Part shown: piece after piece, positions 48,181 to 55,532 of the stretch
Numbering within the stretch: position 1 is the first letter of the stretch
Layout of the letters: each line of letters starts with the position of its first letter
IMG/VR virus record: IMGVR_UViG_3300015241_000005
Location: 1 to 55,532 of that record
Source: a virus
Reading direction: 5' to 3' (one strand)
DNA: 55,532 nucleotides
The notes under the pieces: model-generated
Told to the model about the DNA's origin: nothing
Databases searched by the model: none
Seen by the model: the letters and a program-made list of their open reading frames with translations, nothing else
Program-made: the position numbers and the translations under genes

Positions 48181-50025
48181 TTAAAAACCAACAGTTACGG
48201 TAGTCGATTCTATTTCGCTCGTACCTGTACGTTTATAGCTAAAGGTAGTATTAAATCGATTAGGATTTACCGAATCAATTTCAACTGCCAATGATTTCTT
48301 ACTGAAAGCCGGATCGGTGATCAAACCTAAAATAGCCAGCGTATCGAAATAGGTGAAAAGAACCGCTTTCCAATCGGACGGCCTGATCACATCCTGCACT
48401 GAAGTATATTGCCCATCGGCGATAATAGTTTTATCGCGAAGCGTGCTTATCTCCAGCAAGGTGTACCCATATTTCACATTCCAATCAATGTTCAGGTACC
48501 TGGCCTCGTTAAATACCAAAGGTACTTCACCAGTAGGATGGTATGTGGTAACCAAATCCTGTACCTGATAAGCACCGTTTATTAATGTTACCGTGCTGCA
48601 GCCTTTTGTTTTTAAAAGATTACGATTTGTATAATTAGCGAGATCCCCGATCAAATTACTCGCTGGAGCTGTAATATCTGCGTATGAAAGTCCCGCTACC
48701 GTAAGATGCGGTGTTGATTGGGCTACTACAGCAAATAGCAAGCACATAGCTGCTGCCACCTCATAAGGCATATTGCCACTTGAAGGAGCCGGGCATAGTA
48801 TGTTGGTTACTTGGGCTATCCTGCCAACTGCATCCGTGATGGCTACTAAATCTGAAGCTACCGGATCTGTCGAACCGAAGAATGCCATAAAAGGCATAAA
48901 TACCATTGGCTGATATTGCCCGGTAGGGTTGATAGGATCAGGTACTCCGTTAAAAGCTTCCAAAGCAGCGACTTGCGCTACTCCATAGCTGTTAACAACC
49001 AGGGTGTACCATTTTGCCTGAAACTGTGTTAATGCAGTCGCTATTGATGGTGATCCGCTGCCTGCTGTAGTTGAAGTGTTGGTATAAGTCAAACCAATAG
49101 ATCCGCCATTAACATCTATTATTGCTGTTAGGTCTGCCGAAGTTAATCCAACCCATTTTGAAGTAAGTGTTAGTGTACCTACGGGATAAGTTCCTGGGGT
49201 ATTGGTGATAACCGCAGATGCACCGGTACCTGTCTGTACAACCGGTGTGGTCACGCCAACAGAAGTAGAAGTAAACACTACGGTATTTGAGGTCACAGTG
49301 CCTGTGGCAAAACCAGTTAAAGTTCCTGAGTAAGTTCCTGTGCCTGTTCCCGGGCCGGTAGCCGCACCATTAGCCAAACTGGCGAATGCTGACGCTAATT
49401 GAGCTTGCGTAGTCGTGCCTGTAGAGGTGTAGGTTAGCCCCCCAAGAGTAACTGTTTGCCCGGCTGTCAATGACGTAGCTGAAAAAGCAACGGATGAAGT
49501 GCCTGCAGTTCCAGAGGTACTCGATTGTGTTGCAACAACCGGCGACCCTAATACCGCATTGATCGCATTAAAATATTTAACTACAATAGTGTTACCGAAC
49601 TCGCCGGCAACGATATTTATAGCATAAGGCGCAAAATCAACAGATTCGCGACCAGCAATATTGATATAATGGGTTTTAGCAGTTGATGCTACTCCGGTAA
49701 TTGTCCAAACAATAACAGTTCCGGTTCCACCTGGCGCAGCTAATTGGGCCATTATCCAAACAGGGATACCTCCGATATTTGGAAACAACTGGCGAGCAAT
49801 AGCGTGTATGGGGCTTCCGTAACCATAGGTAGCACCAGCTTGCGCAGCAGATGTTATCTGGACTGGTGTGGTTACAATAGTGCTCTGATTAGCGGTATTC
49901 GCCTCTGCCAGTACAACTATTTGCTGTGGCAAATAGGGAGTAGCTGAGCTAAAGTTTCCCTTGTTTATCTGATATCCAGATGTACGGCTCACATCGTTTG
50001 ATGGCACTGCTGTCGAGATTCCCAT
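48181..50025 (-). CDS. Tail sheath protein with inserted Ig-like domain
   Basis: A 614-residue contractile sheath of the Mu gpL type: GATYGYGSPIHAIARQLFPN (65-84), then IPVWIMAQL, and C-terminal STLRDKTIIADGQYTSVQD and TTFSYKRTGTSEIESTTVTV. Residues about 165-280 are a Thr/Ser/Gly-rich module (LTAGQTVTLGGLTYTSTGTT) that is not part of Mu-type sheaths; without it the length would be about 500, near Mu gpL (495). The insert should project from the tail surface. Confidence 0.85.
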   Translation of the reverse strand: MGISTAVPSNDVSRTSGYQINKGNFSSATPYLPQQIVVLAEANTANQSTIVTTPVQITSAAQAGATYGYGSPIHAIARQLFPNIGGIPVWIMAQLAAPGGTGTVIVWTITGVASTAKTHYINIAGRESVDFAPYAINIVAGEFGNTIVVKYFNAINAVLGSPVVATQSSTSGTAGTSSVAFSATSLTAGQTVTLGGLTYTSTGTTTQAQLASAFASLANGAATGPGTGTGTYSGTLTGFATGTVTSNTVVFTSTSVGVTTPVVQTGTGASAVITNTPGTYPVGTLTLTSKWVGLTSADLTAIIDVNGGSIGLTYTNTSTTAGSGSPSIATALTQFQAKWYTLVVNSYGVAQVAALEAFNGVPDPINPTGQYQPMVFMPFMAFFGSTDPVASDLVAITDAVGRIAQVTNILCPAPSSGNMPYEVAAAMCLLFAVVAQSTPHLTVAGLSYADITAPASNLIGDLANYTNRNLLKTKGCSTVTLINGAYQVQDLVTTYHPTGEVPLVFNEARYLNIDWNVKYGYTLLEISTLRDKTIIADGQYTSVQDVIRPSDWKAVLFTYFDTLAILGLITDPAFSKKSLAVEIDSVNPNRFNTTFSYKRTGTSEIESTTVTVGF

Positions 50026-50035
50026 TTTTAATATT

Positions 50036-50635
50036 TTAACTGTTTATAAAAACGTATTGATAACCTTTATCTGTTAATGCTATAGTAACAGAACTATTAT
50101 TTTCTTCTAAAGGTACCCCGGTCCATTCCTGGGCGGTTTCCTGAATCCTAACCGCGATTTGCAATTGCGCAAAACTGGTATATCCGGAATCCTCCTTTTT
50201 AGATTGAACTGCTTCACCTATGGTAAACTTCTCTACATAAGTACCGCCAACAAGACCTTTGAGCCCCAAATCCCGGTATTGCGCTGATCTGAATATATAA
50301 CCAACCATACCGATAAATTTTTGCAACCTGAAAGACGATTCTGCTGAATTTTTACCAGATGAGTAAAAATCAACTAAGTAAATAGTATTTCCTTCAGCTT
50401 CTGATTGCGTCATTTCACTATATGTTGCTCCTGATGTCATAACATTTATAGACATGTAATCAACATAATTCGCAGGTATCAAACTTTCCGATAGCACAAT
50501 TACGTCCTCTGGAAAAACTATATTTCCTTGCCTGGTTTTCTGAGCGGTAAGCTCAGTCAATATAATGGCCCCAATAGTATCTCGGCAAATCTCAAAGCCT
50601 TGTTTAGGTATGATACCCGCGAGTAGTGATGCCAT
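50036..50635 (-). CDS. Head-tail/tail-terminator protein (putative)
   Basis: A 199-residue protein before the sheath with IPKQGFEICRDTIGAIILTE and a terminal IALTDKGYQYVFINS. It stands where Mu gp37-like and tail-terminator proteins lie. It is TAATG-coupled to the previous gene. Family not firmly recognised. Confidence 0.55.
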   Translation of the reverse strand: MASLLAGIIPKQGFEICRDTIGAIILTELTAQKTRQGNIVFPEDVIVLSESLIPANYVDYMSINVMTSGATYSEMTQSEAEGNTIYLVDFYSSGKNSAESSFRLQKFIGMVGYIFRSAQYRDLGLKGLVGGTYVEKFTIGEAVQSKKEDSGYTSFAQLQIAVRIQETAQEWTGVPLEENNSSVTIALTDKGYQYVFINS

Positions 50636-51027
50636 TATAGTTGTTTACCAAGTATTAAAACTACCAATCCTAATGTTGCATTCGGATGATCTTCTGTTAT
50701 TTCAAAGACTCCTGCCATCCCGGCAGTGTCTGATACTATCACTTTATGCCCTATCAAGCTTATTAAACCCCTGGTATTTTTATAAGGGTAAGCTCCGGCT
50801 ATTAATTGGCTTTCTGGTATGTCGAATGAATTTGAACTACTATTAACCGGTTTGTTATTCCGTAAATCCTCAAACACCATCCAGGTGCCGGTTCCTAAAC
50901 CTGTTATAGCAAGCGTGGTTGAATTATCCGGAGTAGATAGCGTTGCGGTAACGGAAAATCCGTTTATCGCATTGCCAGCTATACTCGCCGCTAATCCCCG
51001 CGCGTGCTGTAACAGTCCTCCTACCAT
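50635..51027 (-). CDS. Head completion/closure protein (putative)
   Basis: A 130-residue beta-rich protein (TLAITGLGTGTWMVFEDLRN, LISLIGHKVIVSDTAGMAG, EDHPNATLGLVVLILGK) between capsid and sheath genes. The place and size suit a head-closure or neck protein; no firm family. Confidence 0.5.
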   Translation of the reverse strand: MVGGLLQHARGLAASIAGNAINGFSVTATLSTPDNSTTLAITGLGTGTWMVFEDLRNNKPVNSSSNSFDIPESQLIAGAYPYKNTRGLISLIGHKVIVSDTAGMAGVFEITEDHPNATLGLVVLILGKQL

Positions 51028-51294
51028 TTAGATAAGCGGTTTCATTTTTTTCTCTTTGGCGGTTTCTACCTCTTCGGATGCTGACTCGCCTTCGCTATCA
51101 TCTACCTCTTCGACAGGTGCCTCAACCTTAGCTTTAGCATTTGTCTTAGTTTTCGGATCTTCATATGATTCAATATACCCCTCCTTAAGAGAAGCATTTG
51201 AATCTATTAGATCGGCATCTTCCAAAATATCTCCATAATTGGCTAACTGACCGTTAGCCTTTAGGATGCCTACTACTTTTACTTTATAACTCAT
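51028..51294 (-). CDS. Small acidic head-neck protein (88 aa)
   Basis: The N-terminus (MSYKVKVVGILKANGQLANY, then GDILEDADLI) resembles Mu gp35-like small domains; the tail is rich in Glu, Ser and Lys and likely disordered. It follows the capsid gene by two bases and abuts the closure gene without a gap. Confidence 0.5.
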   Translation of the reverse strand: MSYKVKVVGILKANGQLANYGDILEDADLIDSNASLKEGYIESYEDPKTKTNAKAKVEAPVEEVDDSEGESASEEVETAKEKKMKPLI

Positions 51295-51296
51295 GA

Positions 51297-52379
51297 TTAC
51301 TGGGTTTGAATTGTGTACAAACGGTCAACAGACTTCGGAATCGGAAGCGGGGCTGATTCGATATGAAATTCCCATGATTTTTTGATCGGGTCGATAATAT
51401 CATAAATCATGAACTCACCTTCCATTGGCGCGATGTATTGACCTGTGAAACTATTGCCCATAACTGTAGGCAATCCTGCAAATGTGGTATTACCCACAAA
51501 ATCCTGGGGTATTAAAATAACCAGGTTAGGATTTATATAATCAGTTTTAGTTCCGTTATCTGCTTCGTAAAAATCTACATAAGTCCAGATATTAAAGTTA
51601 AAATAACCTGCAGCTACGCGGCCATGGAATGCCATACCGGTAACTTCGTTCAATATCGGGCGACCGATATCAGCTAACCTGAATTGGCTGAATATCTGAC
51701 GTTCAGTTTGAACTTTGGTTGATAATGTGAAATTTGCGAATGCTGTTGCACCCATGATCACATCGATCTCGTTTCCACGGGAAAGACCTTGTTTTTTCAT
51801 GAAATCGCCACCAGCAGCAAGATCAGCAAGCGGGTCTGCCGTAGGAGTTGCACCGGTTAGATTAGCTGCTAACCAACGAGTACCGCCGGATAATACCGGC
51901 ATACTGCCTGCCTGGCGTTTGTAATCGATGCTATCACCGTTTACCATAGAAACGGTACCGGTCTGCAAAACAGAAGCACGGTATTGTTCGGTAGCACGAC
52001 GGATCTTATTTTTGCAATCTTCCAGATATTCAACTGTGGCATCGATCAACCCATTAGCCTGTGGGCCTACCGGAGCAACACCCATACCGAAAGTTACTTT
52101 GTAAATATCAGTAGCGGTGAAATTGAATGCCTCAGAGAAAAATGGATTTTTGAAAATCTTCTGAGTGTAATTGTTAAAGGTGTTCATGTTCGACTGAGTG
52201 CCGCGTAAAACATCTTTAGCAACAAGTAACCTGGCACGTTGCGCTTTATAGGTTACTTCAAAACCGGGATAGGTTAAGGCCGGGAAAAATGCAGAGAGGC
52301 CCATTGCTGGTTCCTTGCTGTCACTGAACGACTCGATAACCGATTGGGTTACGCCGTATGCTGCTTGGTTTAAATCCAT
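51297..52379 (-). CDS. Major capsid protein, lambda gpE-like (HK97 fold)
   Basis: A 360-residue protein of the phage lambda E family: FFPALTYPGFEVTYKAQRAR, GNEIDVIMGATAFANFTLST, AAGYFNFNIWTYVDFYEADN, and the C-terminal FMIYDIIDPIKKSWEFHIES. It follows protease and decoration genes in lambda order (C, Nu3, D, E). It forms the icosahedral shell. Confidence 0.9.
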   Translation of the reverse strand: MDLNQAAYGVTQSVIESFSDSKEPAMGLSAFFPALTYPGFEVTYKAQRARLLVAKDVLRGTQSNMNTFNNYTQKIFKNPFFSEAFNFTATDIYKVTFGMGVAPVGPQANGLIDATVEYLEDCKNKIRRATEQYRASVLQTGTVSMVNGDSIDYKRQAGSMPVLSGGTRWLAANLTGATPTADPLADLAAGGDFMKKQGLSRGNEIDVIMGATAFANFTLSTKVQTERQIFSQFRLADIGRPILNEVTGMAFHGRVAAGYFNFNIWTYVDFYEADNGTKTDYINPNLVILIPQDFVGNTTFAGLPTVMGNSFTGQYIAPMEGEFMIYDIIDPIKKSWEFHIESAPLPIPKSVDRLYTIQTQ

Positions 52380-52381
52380 TT

Positions 52382-53143
52382 TTAGTTATCGATTTTTGTG
52401 TTGTCAATTCCGGTGCGATCCATTGTGAATCCTATCCCGTTTAATACATCCTGAAATGCCTTGTTACCTACTACCGTGTCAAAGGTGGTATTTGGCGACA
52501 AAATAATGTAGTTAGCATCAATATTGCCGTGAATTACCACGCTGATAGCTGAAGTTCCATTATTAGCCAAAACTACTGTTCCTTCTACGATAGTAAAACC
52601 GATCACATTCGCCAGATTACCTGTAGTATCGCTGGTTGGCACGGTACCTGAAGTACCGGTTGCTGTAGTCAGCGTAATATTTGGTGTTGCAGATGCAAAA
52701 TATTGACCCTCAGCATTGGTAGTAGTACCAATATAAGTTCTATAGCTTAAAGCTCCCGGTACCGCGGTACCTGCAACAGCTATACTTGATGTTGAACCGG
52801 TAGTAGTTACGCTTGCTTCAGCTGACCCGGTAGTTTCGCCATAGACTGTAAGTGCAGTTTGTTTAACAAAATAAGTGTTAGCTGCTAAAGTACCTCCTGT
52901 GGTCGAGCCGGTAAGTACCGGAAGCGCCGGAGCGCCAACAGGACCGAGTACCGGAATCACCTGATTAGGCGTGGTTGTATCGCGGGCAACAGGAATAGCT
53001 CCTGTTAAACTAAATGATAAACCAGTATTGTTTTTGAAAGTAGCCGGTATGAACCTGTTATCAAACAGGCAAAAGTGGCTTAACAGGAAATCAACGGTAA
53101 GCTGATTGCGTGTATTTGTGCGGGTAGTGATTTGTACTGCCAT
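52382..53143 (-). CDS. Head decoration protein with inserted Fn3/Ig-like domain
   Basis: A 253-residue protein. Residues 1-66 and 175-253 together make a gpD-like decoration protein (TFKNNTGLSFSLTGAIPVAR and IGFTIVEGTVVLANNGTSAI). Residues about 67-174 form an inserted Ig/Fn3-type module (TGSTTGGTLAANTYFVKQTA, SSIAVAGTAVPGALSYRTYI). It stabilises the capsid, and the module would be displayed outside, possibly to hold glycans or hosts. Confidence 0.75.
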   Translation of the reverse strand: MAVQITTRTNTRNQLTVDFLLSHFCLFDNRFIPATFKNNTGLSFSLTGAIPVARDTTTPNQVIPVLGPVGAPALPVLTGSTTGGTLAANTYFVKQTALTVYGETTGSAEASVTTTGSTSSIAVAGTAVPGALSYRTYIGTTTNAEGQYFASATPNITLTTATGTSGTVPTSDTTGNLANVIGFTIVEGTVVLANNGTSAISVVIHGNIDANYIILSPNTTFDTVVGNKAFQDVLNGIGFTMDRTGIDNTKIDN

Positions 53144-53146
53144 GGC

Positions 53147-53566
53147 TTAGTTTGCGTTAATTTTTGAGGCATTATACTTTTCAAGAGTGATGCCTTTTTT
53201 AACCAACGCCGGGAAGGTTAAAGAAAACTCTTTCTCATCTGCGATTTGTTTTGCTGTTTTTTCAACAGCGATTTCAGTTACGGCCTCTGCAGGTATGATA
53301 GCCCCTGTGCTGTCGCGTTTGATAGCTTCAAGGCTTGAACCTTTAGCAGCTTTAACTAAAAACTGAGCTTGTTCAGCAGAACTTACAGTTTTGCCAGAAG
53401 CAATGCCTTTTGTCACAGCTTCAGAATCAATTTCATGATAAGCCATCCAGGTATTAACGCGATCCTGCTCCGCTTCGATGCCTGCGGTAACGCCGGCTGT
53501 TCTGCCAGCAGCCAATATCTCGGCATGAACCGTTGGGTGCTGTGCTAATAATTCTGCTGCTGTCAT
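53147..53566 (-). CDS. Nested scaffolding protein (internal start, 139 aa)
   Basis: In-frame internal ATG at 53566 (residue 300 of the protease), preceded by an A/T-rich Asn/Lys/Gln linker as found before a re-initiation site. The product is a coiled-coil, alanine-rich protein and corresponds to lambda Nu3 inside gene C. It would guide prohead assembly and then be degraded. Confidence 0.6.
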   Translation of the reverse strand: MTAAELLAQHPTVHAEILAAGRTAGVTAGIEAEQDRVNTWMAYHEIDSEAVTKGIASGKTVSSAEQAQFLVKAAKGSSLEAIKRDSTGAIIPAEAVTEIAVEKTAKQIADEKEFSLTFPALVKKGITLEKYNASKINAN

Positions 53567-54463
53567 AGCTTTGTTTTGATTGTTATTTAATGGGTTAAAG
53601 TTATTTTTTTGTTTTGACAATTCCAAAATTTTATTTATGGCGTCATTTTTAGAACCGATAGCGTCAACCATGGTACCTATAACTTCGCTTGCCGGATACA
53701 TCTTTCCAGTCATTTGAGAGTCCATTATCAGGGGGCGACTGGCCCTTGTAGATGCTTTAAACTCCGCATGTAAACTGTTAGCGCGTTTCTGTAATCCGGA
53801 AGTATCCGCATTATTGATCGCATCTTCTTCGGCTTTGTTTTTGTCCGGAGCTGTAGAAGCATATATTAAATACTCCACTTCACCGTTGCCGTTTTTCTTA
53901 CCATTTGGAACTCCGGCAGCCCCGGAAATTACACCAATGCTGCCCATTTGTGAATTAGCATCCTCTGCAAATATATAGTTAGTAGATGCTGCTATCCCAT
54001 AAGCTGCGGATGCGGCCATTCCGGAACGCTCTATAATTGCGACTGTTGGTTTCTTCAAACTTCCGATCGTTTGTTGCATATATTGCATCCCGCTAACTGA
54101 ACCGCCTGGTGAATCGACAATAAAAAAATGCCCTAAAACACTTTCATCATTATCGGCTGACATTAAATTATCAGATAATTCCTTCATCCCAAAAGAACTT
54201 TCACCACCGTTTTTAGTGATAGGGCCGTCTATATTGGTAATAGATATGGTTTTTTCTTTTTTAGAAGATGCGTTCGGCGATGAAGTTTTAGCTAATGTTA
54301 TGCCTGAATCGAATACTTTAGCAAGCATAAACTTATTAGCTTTATCTTCTGATATGTGCGATGCGGAACGGATATTACGAAGTAAATTTTTAAAGGTTGA
54401 GATAGATCCAAAATCTATACACCATGCCTCATTGTAAATTTCTTTCGCTAATCCGTAGTTCAT
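53147..54463 (-). CDS. Head maturation protease, S49/SppA type, with scaffold domain
   Basis: A 438-residue protein like lambda gpC. The protease has DSPGGSVSG at 117-125 and RSGMAASAAYGIAAS at 146-160 with Ser152 as the likely nucleophile and a Lys near 208-210 as partner. The last 140 residues (MTAAELLAQHPTVHAEILAA onward) are the helical scaffold part, also made separately from an internal start. The ATG at 54463 is five bases after a TATATTTG box, so the mRNA could be leaderless. Confidence 0.85.
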   Translation of the reverse strand: MNYGLAKEIYNEAWCIDFGSISTFKNLLRNIRSASHISEDKANKFMLAKVFDSGITLAKTSSPNASSKKEKTISITNIDGPITKNGGESSFGMKELSDNLMSADNDESVLGHFFIVDSPGGSVSGMQYMQQTIGSLKKPTVAIIERSGMAASAAYGIAASTNYIFAEDANSQMGSIGVISGAAGVPNGKKNGNGEVEYLIYASTAPDKNKAEEDAINNADTSGLQKRANSLHAEFKASTRASRPLIMDSQMTGKMYPASEVIGTMVDAIGSKNDAINKILELSKQKNNFNPLNNNQNKAMTAAELLAQHPTVHAEILAAGRTAGVTAGIEAEQDRVNTWMAYHEIDSEAVTKGIASGKTVSSAEQAQFLVKAAKGSSLEAIKRDSTGAIIPAEAVTEIAVEKTAKQIADEKEFSLTFPALVKKGITLEKYNASKINAN

Positions 54464-54468
54464 GGTCT

Positions 54469-54476
54469 CAAATATA
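54469..54476 (-). promoter_or_regulatory. Putative -7 box TATATTTG of the protease-capsid genes
   Basis: Minus strand TATATTTG at 54476-54469 matches TAnnTTTG, ending five bases before the ATG at 54463. A TTTG occurs 13 bases further upstream, closer than the usual 19, so promoter strength is uncertain. It would allow extra capsid transcription. Confidence 0.4.
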
Positions 54477-54501
54477 ATAATTTATATTACAAAATTTATT
54501 T

Positions 54502-55532
54502 TTAATCTTTCACATCTTTATTCACTGGTGTAACCGGTGGTAGCGGTACGATATCAGGCAGCCCGGCTGCTTTTATCTGCGCCATCTCGTCTTTTATCTT
54601 TTCCAGATTAGCATCAAACTCGCCATTGCCTAATTGTTCAACAGCATCTTCGTGCGTAATAAGTGGGGTTTGGTCATTGATACCGAGCATAATCCTGATA
54701 GCATCCGCCTCTTTTTTAGGATCAATATGCGGCATATTCACACCGGTAAACTTAGCGCGGGTATAAGCCTCAACAATATCCATATTGTCGGACGCTTTCG
54801 CTTCCAGATATTTTTTAGCGCTAACTTTATTTTTCAGTACGTGCAAATAAAACCAAAGATTATAAACTTTTTGGTAAAAATCCCGGGATTCTGTCTTTCT
54901 GCCGATATCAACAATGTAACCCCACATATTTATAGCAGCCCGGCTGGCTGAGTAATTCGAATTGTATTTTTGGGTAACGATTTCGGGTGGGGCGTCCATA
55001 GATGCGCAAAGTTGCTCTAATACCGGCCTGAAAAAAGGTTCGTAATTTACCTGGCCTTGATTACTAACTGCTTTTAGTTCACTATCAACCGGCATATTGT
55101 ATGCCATTTTATTTTCAGTGGCTTGTATATTTTTGCTTACTAATTCTGCCTGATCAAAAGGTAGCATCGGGTCGTTCATACCTACCCGTCGTTTGAGGGG
55201 GGCCACCAACGGATTTTCGCCGTCACTGGTTTTACCATGGACAATCTGCAGGTATATCTTTGCAATCTCTTCTGCATTGGATACGGCGGCCTCGGTGAAA
55301 CGATCTACTTTCGCAATTTTTTCAATGATAGCCGTAAGTGCAGATACCCCTCTATGGTGATCAATGCGGTGTTTAGCATTATACCCCATCCAAGCCATCA
55401 AACAACCAGACTCCCGGCCTACAGCTTCAATCCGCTCCCACGATCCTACAAGAGGTACATTATCAAGTTGCTTCTGGACATAGAAAGCGATGTGTCGCCC
55501 TTGCATGTCCATTTCGATTCCGTGAATGATAA
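54502..55532 (-). CDS. Portal protein, C-terminal part (gene crosses the contig ends)
   Basis: This is the remaining part of the portal whose N-terminus is coded at 786-1. After removal of the 77-base overlap, 55455-54502 adds 317 residues and the stop codon. Features typical of lambda-type portals are visible: a region ending PPEIVTQKYNSNYSASRAA matches the conserved stretch before the C-terminal crown, and the tail is rich in acidic residues and proline. The following gene (protease with nested scaffold) starts 39 bases beyond its stop, as in lambda. The internal Met at 55512 is not the true start. Confidence 0.85.
   Translation of the reverse strand, partial: IIHGIEMDMQGRHIAFYVQKQLDNVPLVGSWERIEAVGRESGCLMAWMGYNAKHRIDHHRGVSALTAIIEKIAKVDRFTEAAVSNAEEIAKIYLQIVHGKTSDGENPLVAPLKRRVGMNDPMLPFDQAELVSKNIQATENKMAYNMPVDSELKAVSNQGQVNYEPFFRPVLEQLCASMDAPPEIVTQKYNSNYSASRAAINMWGYIVDIGRKTESRDFYQKVYNLWFYLHVLKNKVSAKKYLEAKASDNMDIVEAYTRAKFTGVNMPHIDPKKEADAIRIMLGINDQTPLITHEDAVEQLGNGEFDANLEKIKDEMAQIKAAGLPDIVPLPPVTPVNKDVKD
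55456..55532. repeat. Terminal direct repeat (right copy), contig overlap
   Basis: This is the second exact copy of the 77-base end repeat. Joining 55455 to base 1 restores a single uninterrupted portal gene. It is not an attachment site: no integrase is present and the repeat lies inside coding sequence. Confidence 0.95.

Overview
The window is a complete tailed-phage genome given as a linear string. Bases 1-77 are repeated exactly as 55456-55532, and the portal gene reads unbroken across that join, so the real molecule is circular or circularly permuted with about 55,455 unique bases. The 77-base overlap looks like an assembler k-mer overlap rather than a biological repeat. The host is probably a member of the Bacteroidota. 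Two promoters match TTTG-N19-TAnnTTTG exactly (27820-27850 minus, 27869-27899 plus), a third has N20 (6038-6069), Shine-Dalgarno sequences are absent, and many starts sit in an A-rich ATCATG context. No integrase, tRNA or CRISPR array was seen.

Layout. (1) Minus strand, 4862 down through 1 and round the join to about 30,900: one long late block. It encodes a J-domain protein, small and large terminase (GpA type), a gpW-like connector, a lambda-type portal, a ClpP/S49 protease with nested scaffold, a decoration protein, a lambda E-like capsid, head-tail proteins, a contractile sheath and tube, a frameshifted tail chaperone, tape measure, a Mu-like baseplate, fibres including an SGNH esterase, then membrane proteins, endolysin and holin. 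The virion is therefore a myovirus with a lambda-like head and a Mu/P2-like tail. (2) 4863-6103: the only long non-coding region, carrying five copies of an 18-mer with an AAAACGTTTT palindrome, other repeats and the early promoter; it is the best candidate for origin and control region. (3) Plus strand 6104-12017: about twenty small early genes, mostly unknown, four preceded by an identical 16-base leader, and two small HTH-like genes bracketed by a duplicated 75-bp inverted-repeat element. (4) Plus strand 12036-18461: VapE-type primase-helicase, VRR-NUC nuclease, C5 cytosine methyltransferase and SNF2-like helicase. (5) Minus strand 18458-24033: an N6A/N4C-type methyltransferase, a SLOG-like protein with its two halves in swapped order, a free HNH nuclease and a family A DNA polymerase interrupted by a 135-residue mini-intein. 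(6) Plus strand 24226-26541: the DUF2800/DUF2815 recombination and ssDNA-binding pair. (7) Minus 26576-27801 (MazG-like and small proteins) and plus 27904-29799 (a small HTH protein and accessory genes), which diverge from the paired consensus promoters.

Together, groups 4-6 form one replication/recombination module (PolA, VapE primase-helicase, VRR-NUC, SNF2 helicase, DUF2800, DUF2815) split over both strands. Two orphan methyltransferases and possibly some early small proteins would protect the DNA from host restriction. The most notable items are the intein inside polymerase motif B beside a separate HNH gene, the rearranged SLOG protein, the 18-mer array overlapping the early promoter, the -1 frameshift signal in the tail chaperone, promoter boxes that abut start codons (possible leaderless mRNAs), signal peptides on two tail-fibre-like proteins, and several structured non-coding elements.
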